DNA of 64,000 nucleotides, taken from positions 62,001 to 126,000 of the forward strand of contig CAIQWD010000064.1 of the NCBI GenBank assembly GCA_903875445.1. Direction: 5' to 3'. The position numbers and the translations under genes are program-made. Within the stretch, counting starts at the first letter, position 1; every line of letters starts with the position of its first letter. The DNA is from an uncultured delta proteobacterium (GTDB taxonomy: Bacteria; Desulfobacterota; Desulfobulbia; Desulfobulbales; Desulfocapsaceae). This document shows, one piece after another, positions 1 through 7,665 of the stretch. Below the pieces are notes generated by a model. The model was given only the letters and a program-made list of their open reading frames with translations. It was not told the DNA's origin and searched no databases.

Positions 1-1
1 C

Positions 2-370
2 GGTGCTCTACTCTTTGGCGAAGAAAAGGATTTTAAAAAGTTCATTGCCGAAGCCGAGTTTTTAAATCCTTCGGCAGGAACGAAGTCGCGGGTGTATTAC
101 AAGCATTTGCCCAAGAAGTTCGTGGCCGGTACCGTCTATGACCCCAAAGAAGAAGAAGTTATCATTGGTGCTAAGTGTACTCTCAAAGATGCACAATCGA
201 AAGAGGCTTTCACCGCGGAAACCGATGTGTACGGCGACTTTTGGTTCAATGGCTTGAAAGACAATCGTACCTACAATCTTACCATTAAAAAGGGTAAGGC
301 GACCAAGACCATCGATGGCATTTTCACCGATAAGGATCTCTGTCTCGGAGATATTCCGGTCGAACTGTAG
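2..370 (+). CDS. C-terminus of a DMSO-reductase-family Fe-S subunit (partial, starts before window)
   Basis: An open frame enters from the left edge and ends at a TAG at 368-370. The visible 122 residues hold a linker around an L-N-P-x-A-G-T-K-x-R-V-Y-Y motif followed by a roughly 80-residue beta-rich domain with G-T-V-Y-D and G-D-F-W-F. I recognise this tail from electron-transfer subunits paired with molybdopterin oxidoreductases such as transhydroxylase-type enzymes, where a 4Fe-4S ferredoxin region is followed by a carboxypeptidase-regulatory/Cna-B-like barrel. The ferredoxin part would lie upstream and is not visible, so the family call is inferred from the tail alone. A strong hairpin terminator follows, so this is the last gene of its operon. 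Confidence 0.6.
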   Translation, partial: GALLFGEEKDFKKFIAEAEFLNPSAGTKSRVYYKHLPKKFVAGTVYDPKEEEVIIGAKCTLKDAQSKEAFTAETDVYGDFWFNGLKDNRTYNLTIKKGKATKTIDGIFTDKDLCLGDIPVEL

Positions 371-400
371 TTGCCGGTCTTGATAACAAAAGAGGAGACA

Positions 401-435
401 AGAGCCCTTCTGCCGTGTTGGCGGAAGGGCTCTTT
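401..435 (+). terminator. Rho-independent terminator after the Fe-S subunit gene
   Basis: An inverted repeat GAGCCCTTCTGCC / GGCGGAAGGGCTC with a 5-nt loop and one wobble pair is followed by a T-rich stretch. It lies about 30 bp past the stop at 370 and before the convergent gene ending at 467, so it may serve both directions. Confidence 0.85.
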
Positions 436-466
436 CTTGGTGTCTCTTTGACAACGGCCGAGCCGC

Positions 467-883
467 TCAGGATGCTGTGGTAAGATAGACTTCGAGGAGC
501 TGGTTGCCGATCATCTTCGCCAATTGTTCATATAAAATCGCCTTATTTACCGGTGAGGATTCGAGAAGTTTAAGAAATGGATCACTTTCGATCTTCAGCA
601 ATTCCGAATCGATATTGCAAGTGGCGGATGCCGCGAATTCCTTGCGGTGGATCAGTGCCGACCAACCGAAAAGCTCGCCAGCTTTCTTGGCGGTATACCA
701 CTTGCCTTTGCCGCGTTCCATGGTAACGCTGCCTTTCAGCAGGATGTAGAAAAAGTTGGCCGGATCCCCAACCTTAAAAAGTTTGTCGCCGGCCTTGCTC
801 GATATGGTAAGGGTCAGATCGATCACTTGTTTCATGAATTCGATATCCATGCCTCTGAATAAATCCCCTTGTCTGAGTTGCAT
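467..883 (-). CDS. Cyclic-nucleotide-binding-domain protein without DNA-binding domain
   Basis: The 138-residue product is essentially one cNMP-binding beta-roll (Crp/Fnr effector-domain fold) across residues 5-125. It has the G-D-x-A-N-x-F-Y-I-L-L-K-G-S-V strand pair, a G-E-L-F-G turn corresponding to the phosphate-binding cassette, and a final helix. There is no helix-turn-helix and no Cys cluster, so it is not a complete transcription factor. It may bind a nucleotide or act as a stand-alone sensory module. The usual Arg after the G-E-L turn is not obvious, so nucleotide binding is uncertain. A Shine-Dalgarno-like GAGGAGAG lies just upstream of its ATG. It diverges from the sigma-54 activator at 1082. 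Confidence 0.75.
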   Translation of the reverse strand: MQLRQGDLFRGMDIEFMKQVIDLTLTISSKAGDKLFKVGDPANFFYILLKGSVTMERGKGKWYTAKKAGELFGWSALIHRKEFAASATCNIDSELLKIESDPFLKLLESSPVNKAILYEQLAKMIGNQLLEVYLTTAS

Positions 884-1011
884 ATTCTCTCCTCTATATC
901 TGTCATGAAATTATTAGCTTGGTAATGTGCCTGGTTAAATAAGAAGAGCAAGAAGCAGGCCAGAGAGCATATTGTTAAAAATCAATATGTTACCTACATC
1001 TTGAAAAACGA

Positions 1012-1042
1012 ATACGAAATATGGTAATATATTATACGAAAT
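1012..1042. repeat. Direct repeat in the divergent promoter region
   Basis: The 9-mer ATACGAAAT occurs at 1012-1020 and again at 1034-1042, 22 bp apart (about two helical turns), in an AT-rich 198-bp region between the divergent genes at 883 and 1082. The arrangement suits a same-face operator, but no regulator is known. Confidence 0.35.
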
Positions 1043-1081
1043 CAGGTAAATTCAAAATATAATTCCCAAATATCGTAAAAG

Positions 1082-2629
1082 ATGGGAACATGGTCGGCCA
1101 TGGATGAAAACATCTTTTTTAAACAAGCCACTCTCTTGATCTGCAGCAGCCTGGAAATAGAAATAGCTCTATGGCGCTGCCGACAATTTATTGCCGAATA
1201 TCTTCCGGCTGATGAGATCTACTTGAACATCTACAAGCCGTCGGAAAGGGCGCTTCGCTATATTGCGCGGGCGGATAGGCACGGCGGTGTTAAACTTGAT
1301 AAAACTATCAAACTTCCGGCGCAGTTAAGTCAATCGATCGAGAACGGCGAGAGGCTCAAGGATTATCTGCTCATCGGTGATCCGGAACAGGATCCGATGG
1401 GTCGCATTCTCTGCAGGGAATTTGGTTTTGCCGACACCTCTCTGGTGGCTCTCAGGCTCATCATTGATGGACACCGGCTCGGAGTGATGGATGTTTTTGC
1501 CAAAGGCAAGAACCGTTTGACGGAGGAGCATGCCGGCCTTATCCGCTTACTCAGGGAGCCTCTGGCCATAGCCATGGCCAATGCCTTAAAGCATCAGCAG
1601 GTAGTCGAGTTAAAAGAGCAGCTGCTTTCCGACAATCGTTTTTTTAACCGCGAGTTGATCGCGCGCGCCGGGGATGAGGTGGTGGGGGCCGGAGGCGGGC
1701 TGCTAAAGGTGATGGAAAGCGTTGCCCAGGTGGCTCCGCTTAAAAACACGGTTCTTCTTATCGGTGAAACCGGTACCGGCAAGGAAGTGATCGCCAATGC
1801 CATTCACCGCAGTTCCCCGCGGTGCAACGAGCCCTTGATCAAGGTGAACTGCGGGGCTATTCCGGAAAATTTGATCGACAGCGAGCTTTTTGGTCATGAA
1901 AAGGGCGCCTTCACCGGGGCCTTCGAGCAGAAAAGAGGTCGTTTCGAGAGGGCCAACAAGGGAACCATTTTTCTCGATGAAATCGGTGAATTGCCGCTGT
2001 GGGCGCAAGTCAGGCTGTTGCGAGTTCTGCAAACCCGTGAGGTCGAACGCGTCGGCGGATCGTCTCCTATCCGGCTGGATGTCCGGGTGATCGCCGCCAC
2101 CCATCGAGATTTGTATCAGATGGTGCGGGCCGGCGAATTTCGCGATGACCTTTGGTTCCGCATTAATGCCTTTCCTATCCACATTCCGCCGCTACGCCAG
2201 CGGAAGATGGACATCCCGTCTCTGGTTGATCACTTTTTGGCAAAAAAGGCCAAAGAACTCGGTATCCCTGCAGTGCCGTCGCCGGATCCGTTCACCCTTG
2301 ATCGGCTCACCAATCATTTATGGCAGGGCAATGTTCGAGAACTGGAAAATGCCGTGGAAAGAGCCCTGATCAAACACCGCCAGGGACCGCTTGTGTTTCA
2401 GTGGCATAAAGAGGATCCTGGAGAAGTTTGCTCGCTCGTTCCGGAAAAAGAAGAGCAGCAGCAGGTGCCACTTGACGAGGTTATCCGTCACCACATTGTC
2501 CAAACCCTCGCCGCCACAAAGGGGCGAATCAACGGTGTCAACGGGGCGGCAGTGCGACTGAGTGTCCATCCGAACACCCTGCGCAGCAGGATGGAAAAAT
2601 TACAAATTCCGTTTGGACGTCAAAAGTGA
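1082..2629 (+). CDS. Sigma-54-dependent transcriptional activator (GAF - AAA+ - Fis HTH)
   Basis: The 515-residue protein has an N-terminal GAF-like sensory region (about 10-165), a sigma-54 interaction AAA+ domain (about 195-430) and a C-terminal Fis-type helix-turn-helix (about 470-510). Walker A G-E-T-G-T-G-K-E lies near residue 227 and the sigma-54-contacting loop G-A-F-T-G-A near 275. The Walker B region reads T-I-F-L-D-E-I-G. It lacks a receiver domain, so it resembles FhlA/NorR-type regulators that sense a ligand directly. The ATG at 1082 has a weak ribosome site, and an alternative ATG at 1100 would remove six residues. No dedicated target operon is adjacent, so its regulon cannot be named. 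Confidence 0.9.
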   Translation: MGTWSAMDENIFFKQATLLICSSLEIEIALWRCRQFIAEYLPADEIYLNIYKPSERALRYIARADRHGGVKLDKTIKLPAQLSQSIENGERLKDYLLIGDPEQDPMGRILCREFGFADTSLVALRLIIDGHRLGVMDVFAKGKNRLTEEHAGLIRLLREPLAIAMANALKHQQVVELKEQLLSDNRFFNRELIARAGDEVVGAGGGLLKVMESVAQVAPLKNTVLLIGETGTGKEVIANAIHRSSPRCNEPLIKVNCGAIPENLIDSELFGHEKGAFTGAFEQKRGRFERANKGTIFLDEIGELPLWAQVRLLRVLQTREVERVGGSSPIRLDVRVIAATHRDLYQMVRAGEFRDDLWFRINAFPIHIPPLRQRKMDIPSLVDHFLAKKAKELGIPAVPSPDPFTLDRLTNHLWQGNVRELENAVERALIKHRQGPLVFQWHKEDPGEVCSLVPEKEEQQQVPLDEVIRHHIVQTLAATKGRINGVNGAAVRLSVHPNTLRSRMEKLQIPFGRQK

Positions 2630-2641
2630 AGAAGTAGTTCG

Positions 2642-2669
2642 GCTTTACCCATAAGTAATTGGGTAAAGC
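2642..2669 (+). terminator. Hairpin after the sigma-54 activator gene
   Basis: GCTTTACCC and GGGTAAAGC form a 9-bp stem with a 10-nt AT-rich loop, 12 bp after the stop codon. No T-run follows directly (a T6 appears about 30 bp later), so it is a probable but atypical terminator between convergent genes. Confidence 0.45.
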
Positions 2670-2707
2670 GCTATAAATGCCGCACGTTTTTTGTGAAGCC
2701 GGGGGTT

Positions 2708-3121
2708 TTAGGTTTTTTCCTTGACCTTTTTTGCCACATTCCGCCGTCCATGCCCACATTTTAATTTGCAAACCGAACAGTTACCCAGGCATTGGTTGCC
2801 GTCTCCGCACATAAAACCGCAGTTGCCGCAGCCGTGATGCGGCGCTATGCCTTTGCCGCTGATGCGAAAGCCAAAACCATCGGAGTCCACTTTGATAGGC
2901 TGAGCATTTTTGACCAACACTTTATTTATAATATACTGAAAACCATCTATCGTGAAAATTGCGTCGGTTTTTTTGGGCTTTTCCAGAGCCACGCCAAAAC
3001 TCCGAATACCGCAACCGCCAAGCTTGACAAACAGACGAATAGCCGACTTTTCTTTGTTTTTAAAATGTTCAGCCAACAACTGAGTGGCCTTTGCCGTAAC
3101 CTCTATAATATTTGTCTCCAT
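2708..3121 (-). CDS. HesB/IscA-like protein with Cys-rich C-terminal tail
   Basis: The start is set at the ATG at 3121 because a GGAGG sits 8 bp upstream; an upstream in-frame start would add seven unsupported residues. The product is about 137 aa. Residues 1-95 resemble the A-type Fe-S carrier fold, with K-L-G-G-C-G and F-x-x-x-I-N-K-V motifs. The tail holds eight Cys in about 30 residues (C-G-N-C-G-F-M-C, then C-L-G-N-C-S-V-C and a last K-C), ending in basic residues. Standard IscA proteins end in C-G-C. The tail could bind an additional cluster or zinc. A role in Fe-S carriage is inferred; no isc/suf genes are adjacent. Confidence 0.7.
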   Translation of the reverse strand: METNIIEVTAKATQLLAEHFKNKEKSAIRLFVKLGGCGIRSFGVALEKPKKTDAIFTIDGFQYIINKVLVKNAQPIKVDSDGFGFRISGKGIAPHHGCGNCGFMCGDGNQCLGNCSVCKLKCGHGRRNVAKKVKEKT

Positions 3122-3153
3122 GCAAAACGCCTCCAATAACAACCGTCGAGAAA

Positions 3154-3792
3154 TTAAGCATCAACCAACTTTTCGATATTTCGACTGGTGGCAAGAGAAC
3201 CAGGTCGGTCGTAAAGAATCAAAAAAATCAACAGCATGAAAAAGAGAGTAAGCTGCAGGCCTACAAGAAAGGTGCTGGCCTCTATCTGCTCATGCAGATT
3301 TTTGATAGCCATTTCAGCCTGCAAACGCTGTTGATGGGCGATAAAATATTGGTCCTTATCAGCTTTGTTTGCAGAATAGGCGGTGAAACTGTTGTCCGCG
3401 GCTTTATAGGGAAGGGATATCCCGTGTCTGGTATAGAGAATTTGAGCTGCCATCTCTCTTTCCTGGACACTATCTCCGAATAGAAGCACCTCGGCGAGTT
3501 CCGGATCGATACCCTTGCCCGCATCTCGGTCAAGTGTCTCGATGATTTCATGGTTCCTGATCGAAGCGTAAAGAGGCATCCCGATATTAAAGAGAAAAAT
3601 CCCAATAAAGATCAAAGAATAGCCTCTTTTTTCAGCCTTCTGCAAAATCCAGAAACTGACGGTGAGGAAAACGGAGAGGAGAACGACAAGCGGAAATTTA
3701 ACCAATGGTTGCAGGATAAAATCACGCGCCTGCAGGTATCCGACTATCAGCATAAGCCACATGATAAGAGTTATCTGTGCGATATATTTCAA
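3154..3792 (-). CDS. Membrane protein of unknown function, three predicted TM segments
   Basis: The 212-residue product has hydrophobic segments at about 5-25, 35-52 and 58-75 near the N-terminus and another at about 178-198 near the C-terminus, with a polar, charged region of about 100 residues between. That region includes a stretch predicted helical with many E, A and Q residues. I recognise no catalytic motif or named family. It lies 32 bp upstream of the HesB-like gene on the same strand and could be co-transcribed with it. Function is unknown. Confidence 0.6.
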   Translation of the reverse strand: MKYIAQITLIMWLMLIVGYLQARDFILQPLVKFPLVVLLSVFLTVSFWILQKAEKRGYSLIFIGIFLFNIGMPLYASIRNHEIIETLDRDAGKGIDPELAEVLLFGDSVQEREMAAQILYTRHGISLPYKAADNSFTAYSANKADKDQYFIAHQQRLQAEMAIKNLHEQIEASTFLVGLQLTLFFMLLIFLILYDRPGSLATSRNIEKLVDA

Positions 3793-4001
3793 AATGTTTC
3801 CCGTCCTTCGTTGTTAAAAACTTGGATAATATGGTTGCAGTCGATATACCAAGAGGCAATTCCCATAGTTCTCCGTTACCAGATACTATAAATACCTTTT
3901 AATCCGTTATAATACTTGTTTTTTATGATGATATGGCTATATGTTTTTCGAGGGGATTTGCTGGAGAGCTTCGTACTATGCATATTTCAAAGGAATAGTA
4001 T

Positions 4002-4439
4002 ATGGCAAAAGAAAAAACAGGCTGGGACGAAATTCCATCCCTTCAGGGTTTGGAAGTGGACTGGAAGTATGAACCGGAAAACCCGCTCGGCAAAAGAGCC
4101 TGGTTGAGAATTGCCGACAACGAATTGTATGCCATCCTTGGTGTGAAAAGTATACCGGTAAAGGTGGTTTCAAAAAATTTTGAGGAAACCGGATACTTAC
4201 TGGATATCGCCCAGGGTGGTGTTGCTGTTTTTCTGAAAACGAAGCTGGTAGTCGGACAATTGCTGAAGATTGGCTTTTTTCTCGGCAAACAGAAGGTGAT
4301 TTCCCGGGCGATAATAAGAAATATTACAAGTCTGGAAGGCAGATTCAGAACGGGGATCGAATTTGTCGAATTAGATAAGGAAGTAGAAAGTTACATAGCC
4401 GGGATTATCTCTTCAAAGGTTTTCCAGCAGCCCTTATAA
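4002..4439 (+). CDS. PilZ-domain-like protein
   Basis: The 145-residue product carries a PilZ-like beta barrel in about residues 45-135, with a D-I-A-Q-G-G-V-A-V-F segment matching the D/N-x-S-x-x-G c-di-GMP motif and a later G-I-E-F-V strand. The upstream R-x-x-x-R element is degenerate (K-V-V-S-K), so c-di-GMP binding is uncertain. An AAAGGAA sequence precedes the ATG at a suitable distance. A REC-GGDEF protein at 38253 shows that c-di-GMP signalling may exist in this organism, but the two are not linked genetically. Confidence 0.65.
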   Translation: MAKEKTGWDEIPSLQGLEVDWKYEPENPLGKRAWLRIADNELYAILGVKSIPVKVVSKNFEETGYLLDIAQGGVAVFLKTKLVVGQLLKIGFFLGKQKVISRAIIRNITSLEGRFRTGIEFVELDKEVESYIAGIISSKVFQQPL

Positions 4440-4496
4440 GGCTTGCCGCTGTCGGGGAGGGTCGAGGGTGAAAAGACGGAGCGTAAGGAGAAAGGG

Positions 4497-5411
4497 ATGA
4501 ACAGGAGGCAATTCGTACGGGACGTCCTGCTCTGGTCGGCCGGCTTGAGCCTTGGTGTGCCGTGCTTTGAAGGCGCCGGTATTTCTGCCGCCTCGGCACC
4601 CCCGCAACTTGGGGTGGCAAGTGGCAAGGACTACCGGCTGTTGGTTGCAAAAGCTGTTGAGGCCATCGGCGGGATTAAAGCATTTGTTAAGAACGGTGAC
4701 AAGGTCGTCATCAAACCGAATATGGGTTGGGACAGGACCCCGGAACTTGGGGCCAATACCCACCCTCTGGTGGTTCGAGCCATAGCCGAACTGGCACTTG
4801 ATGCCGGGGCGGCAGTGGTGCAGGTCTTTGATCATACCTGCAACGAAAAACGGCGATGTTATGCCAGCAGCGGTATTATCGACGAACTGGAGAAGATCGG
4901 CGACAAGCGAATTCATTGGGAGCATATTGATCCGCGAAAATTCGTGCCCGTTGATATAGCTAACGGCAAGTCACTGAAACGCTGGGAAATTTACCAGGAT
5001 GCGCTGACCGCCGACTGTTATATCAACGTGCCGATAGCCAAGCACCATGGTCTCAGCCGTTTGTCGCTCGGCTTGAAAAATGTCATGGGTGTTCTCGGTG
5101 GCAATCGTGGCCAACTGCATCAGAACCTCGGGCAGGATCTCGCCGATCTGGCGACGGTGATAAGGCCGCGGTTGACCGTTATAGACGCAACACGGATGCT
5201 CCTTCGCAATGGGCCGCAGGGCGGCCGGGTCGAGGATGTCAAGGTCGCCGACATGGTAATTGCCGGCGCCGACCCCGTTGCCGTCGATGCCTATGCCACC
5301 ACCCTCTTCGGTCTGCAGCCGGAGGCAATAGACAGCACGGTTGCCGCCTATAAAATGGGGCTAGGTGAGATCGATGTGCAACGTATGCAGGTCCTGACAG
5401 TGCAGGTATGA
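4497..5411 (+). CDS. Tat-exported DUF362 protein
   Basis: The start is placed at the ATG at 4497, preceded by AAGGAGAAAGGG, because it yields a clean twin-arginine signal M-N-R-R-Q-F-V followed by a hydrophobic stretch to about residue 30. The mature 270 residues match the DUF362 fold, with K-P-N-M-G-W near residue 75, N-V-P-I-A-K-H-H-G near 185 and N-V-M-G-V-L-G near 200. DUF362 proteins are recurrent partners of ferredoxin-like proteins but lack an assigned reaction. Its stop overlaps the next start as ATGA (5408-5411), so it is translationally coupled to the NapH-NapG fusion and probably works with it outside the cytoplasmic membrane. Confidence 0.85.
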   Translation: MNRRQFVRDVLLWSAGLSLGVPCFEGAGISAASAPPQLGVASGKDYRLLVAKAVEAIGGIKAFVKNGDKVVIKPNMGWDRTPELGANTHPLVVRAIAELALDAGAAVVQVFDHTCNEKRRCYASSGIIDELEKIGDKRIHWEHIDPRKFVPVDIANGKSLKRWEIYQDALTADCYINVPIAKHHGLSRLSLGLKNVMGVLGGNRGQLHQNLGQDLADLATVIRPRLTVIDATRMLLRNGPQGGRVEDVKVADMVIAGADPVAVDAYATTLFGLQPEAIDSTVAAYKMGLGEIDVQRMQVLTVQV

Positions 5412-7021
5412 GAAAAGGGGAAAACGGCAGATCAAAGAGCGGATCGCATTACCGGAAATGGATTTTTCTGCGTCGCTTCAGCCAAATGGTATTTCTCATC
5501 CTGTTTTTCGTATTATTTTTAAAGACCGACTATAACGGTACCGATCATCTTGATGCTGCCGTTAACCTCCTGTTTCGTCTTGATCCGTTTGTTGCCGCCT
5601 GCGTAATGTTGGGAGTGAAATCTTTTATCATTCTCCTCTTACCTGCACTTGCGGTGTTGTTGCTTACGGCTATCTTTGGCAGGGGATTTTGCGGCTGGTT
5701 CTGCCCCATGGGCACTCTTCTTGATCTGACGAGTAAAATAACGCCGGCAAAAGACCGGAAAAATCACACCTATTATCCCAATCTTCCCCTGATTATTCTG
5801 GTTTTTGCTCTTTTTGCCTCGGCATGCGGCTTTGCCATAGCCGGTTTCGTCGATCCGTTCTCTCTTCTGGTGCGCGGTATGGCCCAGGCATTCTATCCGC
5901 TATTGAACAGACTGACAGTCGGATTTTTCACCTTCACCTACCAAGAGCTTCCCGCGGTCGTCAACCAAGTCACCGAACCGGTGTACGGGGTGCTCCAAGC
6001 CTTCATTCTTCCCTCGGGACAAAAATACTTTCATCTTGCCACCCTTTCCTTGTTGATGCTCGTGGCGATCTTCCTTTTGGAAGGGCTGCAACGCCGCTTC
6101 TTTTGCCGCAATATCTGTCCGCTTGGGGCGCTGCTCGGAACCATCGGCCGCAAAGCGCTGGTCACCGGCAAGGGCGGCAACAGCGAGTGCGGTGCATGCC
6201 GCCTCTGCTGCAGCAAATGCCGTATGGGGGCCATAGATGCAGAGCGGAAAATTGCCATGGCGAATTGCAATCTTTGTTTTGAGTGTATGCAAAAATGCCC
6301 CAGGCAGATCATCGATTTTGCGGTTGTGGCTCCCTGGTCGACAAATTCCTCCACCTCTCTGTCGCGGCGACATTTTGTCGGAGCGGCCCTGGTAGGGGTT
6401 TTGCTGCCCTCGGTGAAGGGGGTTGAGATGCTGGCCAAAAATCCCGATCCTACCTTGATTCGCCCGCCCGGTGCCCGGGCGGAAAAGGAATTTCTTGCTC
6501 GGTGTGTACGTTGTGCCGAATGTATTCAGGTCTGCCTCGGGAATGCCCTGCAACCGGCTTTTCTCCAGGTCGGGTTCGATGGCATGTTCAGTCCGGTAAT
6601 TGCGGCGCGGAGCGGCTATTGCGAATTTAACTGTACCCTGTGCGGCCAGGTCTGCCCCACCGGGGCGATCCGGGAATTAACGCTTTCGGAAAAGCATCGC
6701 TTAAAAATTGGTCATGCCTGGTTTGATAAAAATATCTGCCTCCCTTATGCCAAAGGGGTACCTTGCATGGTGTGCGAGGAGCATTGTCCGACCCCGGATA
6801 AGGCTATTCGTTTCAAGGAGATCGAGGTTATCAACCATGTCGGAGTGACAGTCAGGGTGCAACAACCGTATATCGTCGATGAATTGTGCATTGGCTGCGG
6901 TATTTGCGAGAATAAATGTCCCCTGCCCGGCAAGGCGGCGGTTTACATAACGAGTGCCGGTGAAGACCGCCATCCGAACGCATTCCTGCCGTCTGCCGGG
7001 GAAACACCTTACGGTGGGTAA
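5408..7021 (+). CDS. NapH-NapG-like membrane polyferredoxin fusion
   Basis: The 537-residue product begins with a NapH/MauN-like membrane half: TM segments at about 25-40, 68-90, 125-150 and 208-225, with the paired motifs F-C-G-W-F-C-P (C95, C99) and F-F-C-R-N-I-C-P (C233, C237). Cytoplasmic-type clusters follow at C261-C271 and C287-C297. A second half begins with S-R-R-H-F-V-G at 319-325 and a hydrophobic segment, then NapG-like 4Fe-4S motifs at C366-C376, C405-C416, C444-C460 and near 495-505. NapH and NapG are normally separate proteins carrying electrons from quinol to a periplasmic acceptor. The internal RR motif resembles a NapG Tat signal. Coupled to DUF362 upstream. Confidence 0.85.
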   Translation: MRKGENGRSKSGSHYRKWIFLRRFSQMVFLILFFVLFLKTDYNGTDHLDAAVNLLFRLDPFVAACVMLGVKSFIILLLPALAVLLLTAIFGRGFCGWFCPMGTLLDLTSKITPAKDRKNHTYYPNLPLIILVFALFASACGFAIAGFVDPFSLLVRGMAQAFYPLLNRLTVGFFTFTYQELPAVVNQVTEPVYGVLQAFILPSGQKYFHLATLSLLMLVAIFLLEGLQRRFFCRNICPLGALLGTIGRKALVTGKGGNSECGACRLCCSKCRMGAIDAERKIAMANCNLCFECMQKCPRQIIDFAVVAPWSTNSSTSLSRRHFVGAALVGVLLPSVKGVEMLAKNPDPTLIRPPGARAEKEFLARCVRCAECIQVCLGNALQPAFLQVGFDGMFSPVIAARSGYCEFNCTLCGQVCPTGAIRELTLSEKHRLKIGHAWFDKNICLPYAKGVPCMVCEEHCPTPDKAIRFKEIEVINHVGVTVRVQQPYIVDELCIGCGICENKCPLPGKAAVYITSAGEDRHPNAFLPSAGETPYGG

Positions 7022-7037
7022 ATCGTTGCAGGTATAA

Positions 7038-7607
7038 ATGCAGGAGCAGGCAGTGAAGCTAAAGAAATATCTCGAAAGAGTTACGGTCGGTTCGGAACTA
7101 GTGATGGCATGCAATCCGTCATGCCCGGAGTGTCGTCAGCCGGCAGGGGAGATGCACGCCTTTGGTTGTGGTTGCGAGGAATGCCCGGGATGTCGAAAAA
7201 TCCTCATCGGTTGCCATTGCAATTGCCTGTCTCCCGCAGACTCGGCAAAAATCATCAAAGCCCTGCACGATCAATTCACCGACGTGACAGATGCAGCCGA
7301 GGTGGTGACGGCGGCAGGCGACGAGCCTGGCCTGGATGCATCGTATCTTATCCATGCAGCTATGCAATATTTGTACGAGAATGTGGCTGAAGCACTCAGG
7401 GCCGATCTGAATCGCGGCTTTCAGGAAAGTCATCCCGATCTGGTACCCCTGCTGCAGGATGAAACCGGCCATGGCTATTATACGGCGGAACAGCTGTCGG
7501 TGGCTTTACAGATACCGTTGATCGAGGTGCATGAAAAAATAGATGCCATGGTTGCTGCCGGCCAAGGCATCCGCTTTGGCAACCATCGACTACAGAAGGT
7601 CAATTAG
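7038..7607 (+). CDS. Cys-rich protein with possible C-terminal winged helix
   Basis: The 189-residue product has about ten Cys and two His in residues 25-65 (C-N-P-S-C-P-E-C, then G-C-G-C-E-E-C-P-G-C and C-H-C-N-C), suggesting two zinc sites or Fe-S ligation. Residues 70-150 are acidic and helical. The last 45 residues, with Y-T-A-E-Q-L-S-V-A-L and a following amphipathic helix, look like a winged helix. It begins 16 bp after the NapH-NapG fusion and is likely in the same operon, so it may be a regulator or assembly factor for that pair. I recognise no named family. Confidence 0.6.
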   Translation: MQEQAVKLKKYLERVTVGSELVMACNPSCPECRQPAGEMHAFGCGCEECPGCRKILIGCHCNCLSPADSAKIIKALHDQFTDVTDAAEVVTAAGDEPGLDASYLIHAAMQYLYENVAEALRADLNRGFQESHPDLVPLLQDETGHGYYTAEQLSVALQIPLIEVHEKIDAMVAAGQGIRFGNHRLQKVN

Positions 7608-7665
7608 CCGTGGATTGTTGCTAACGTATAGAAATTAGCAGTGGGAACCTGGAGGTTCGGTAACA

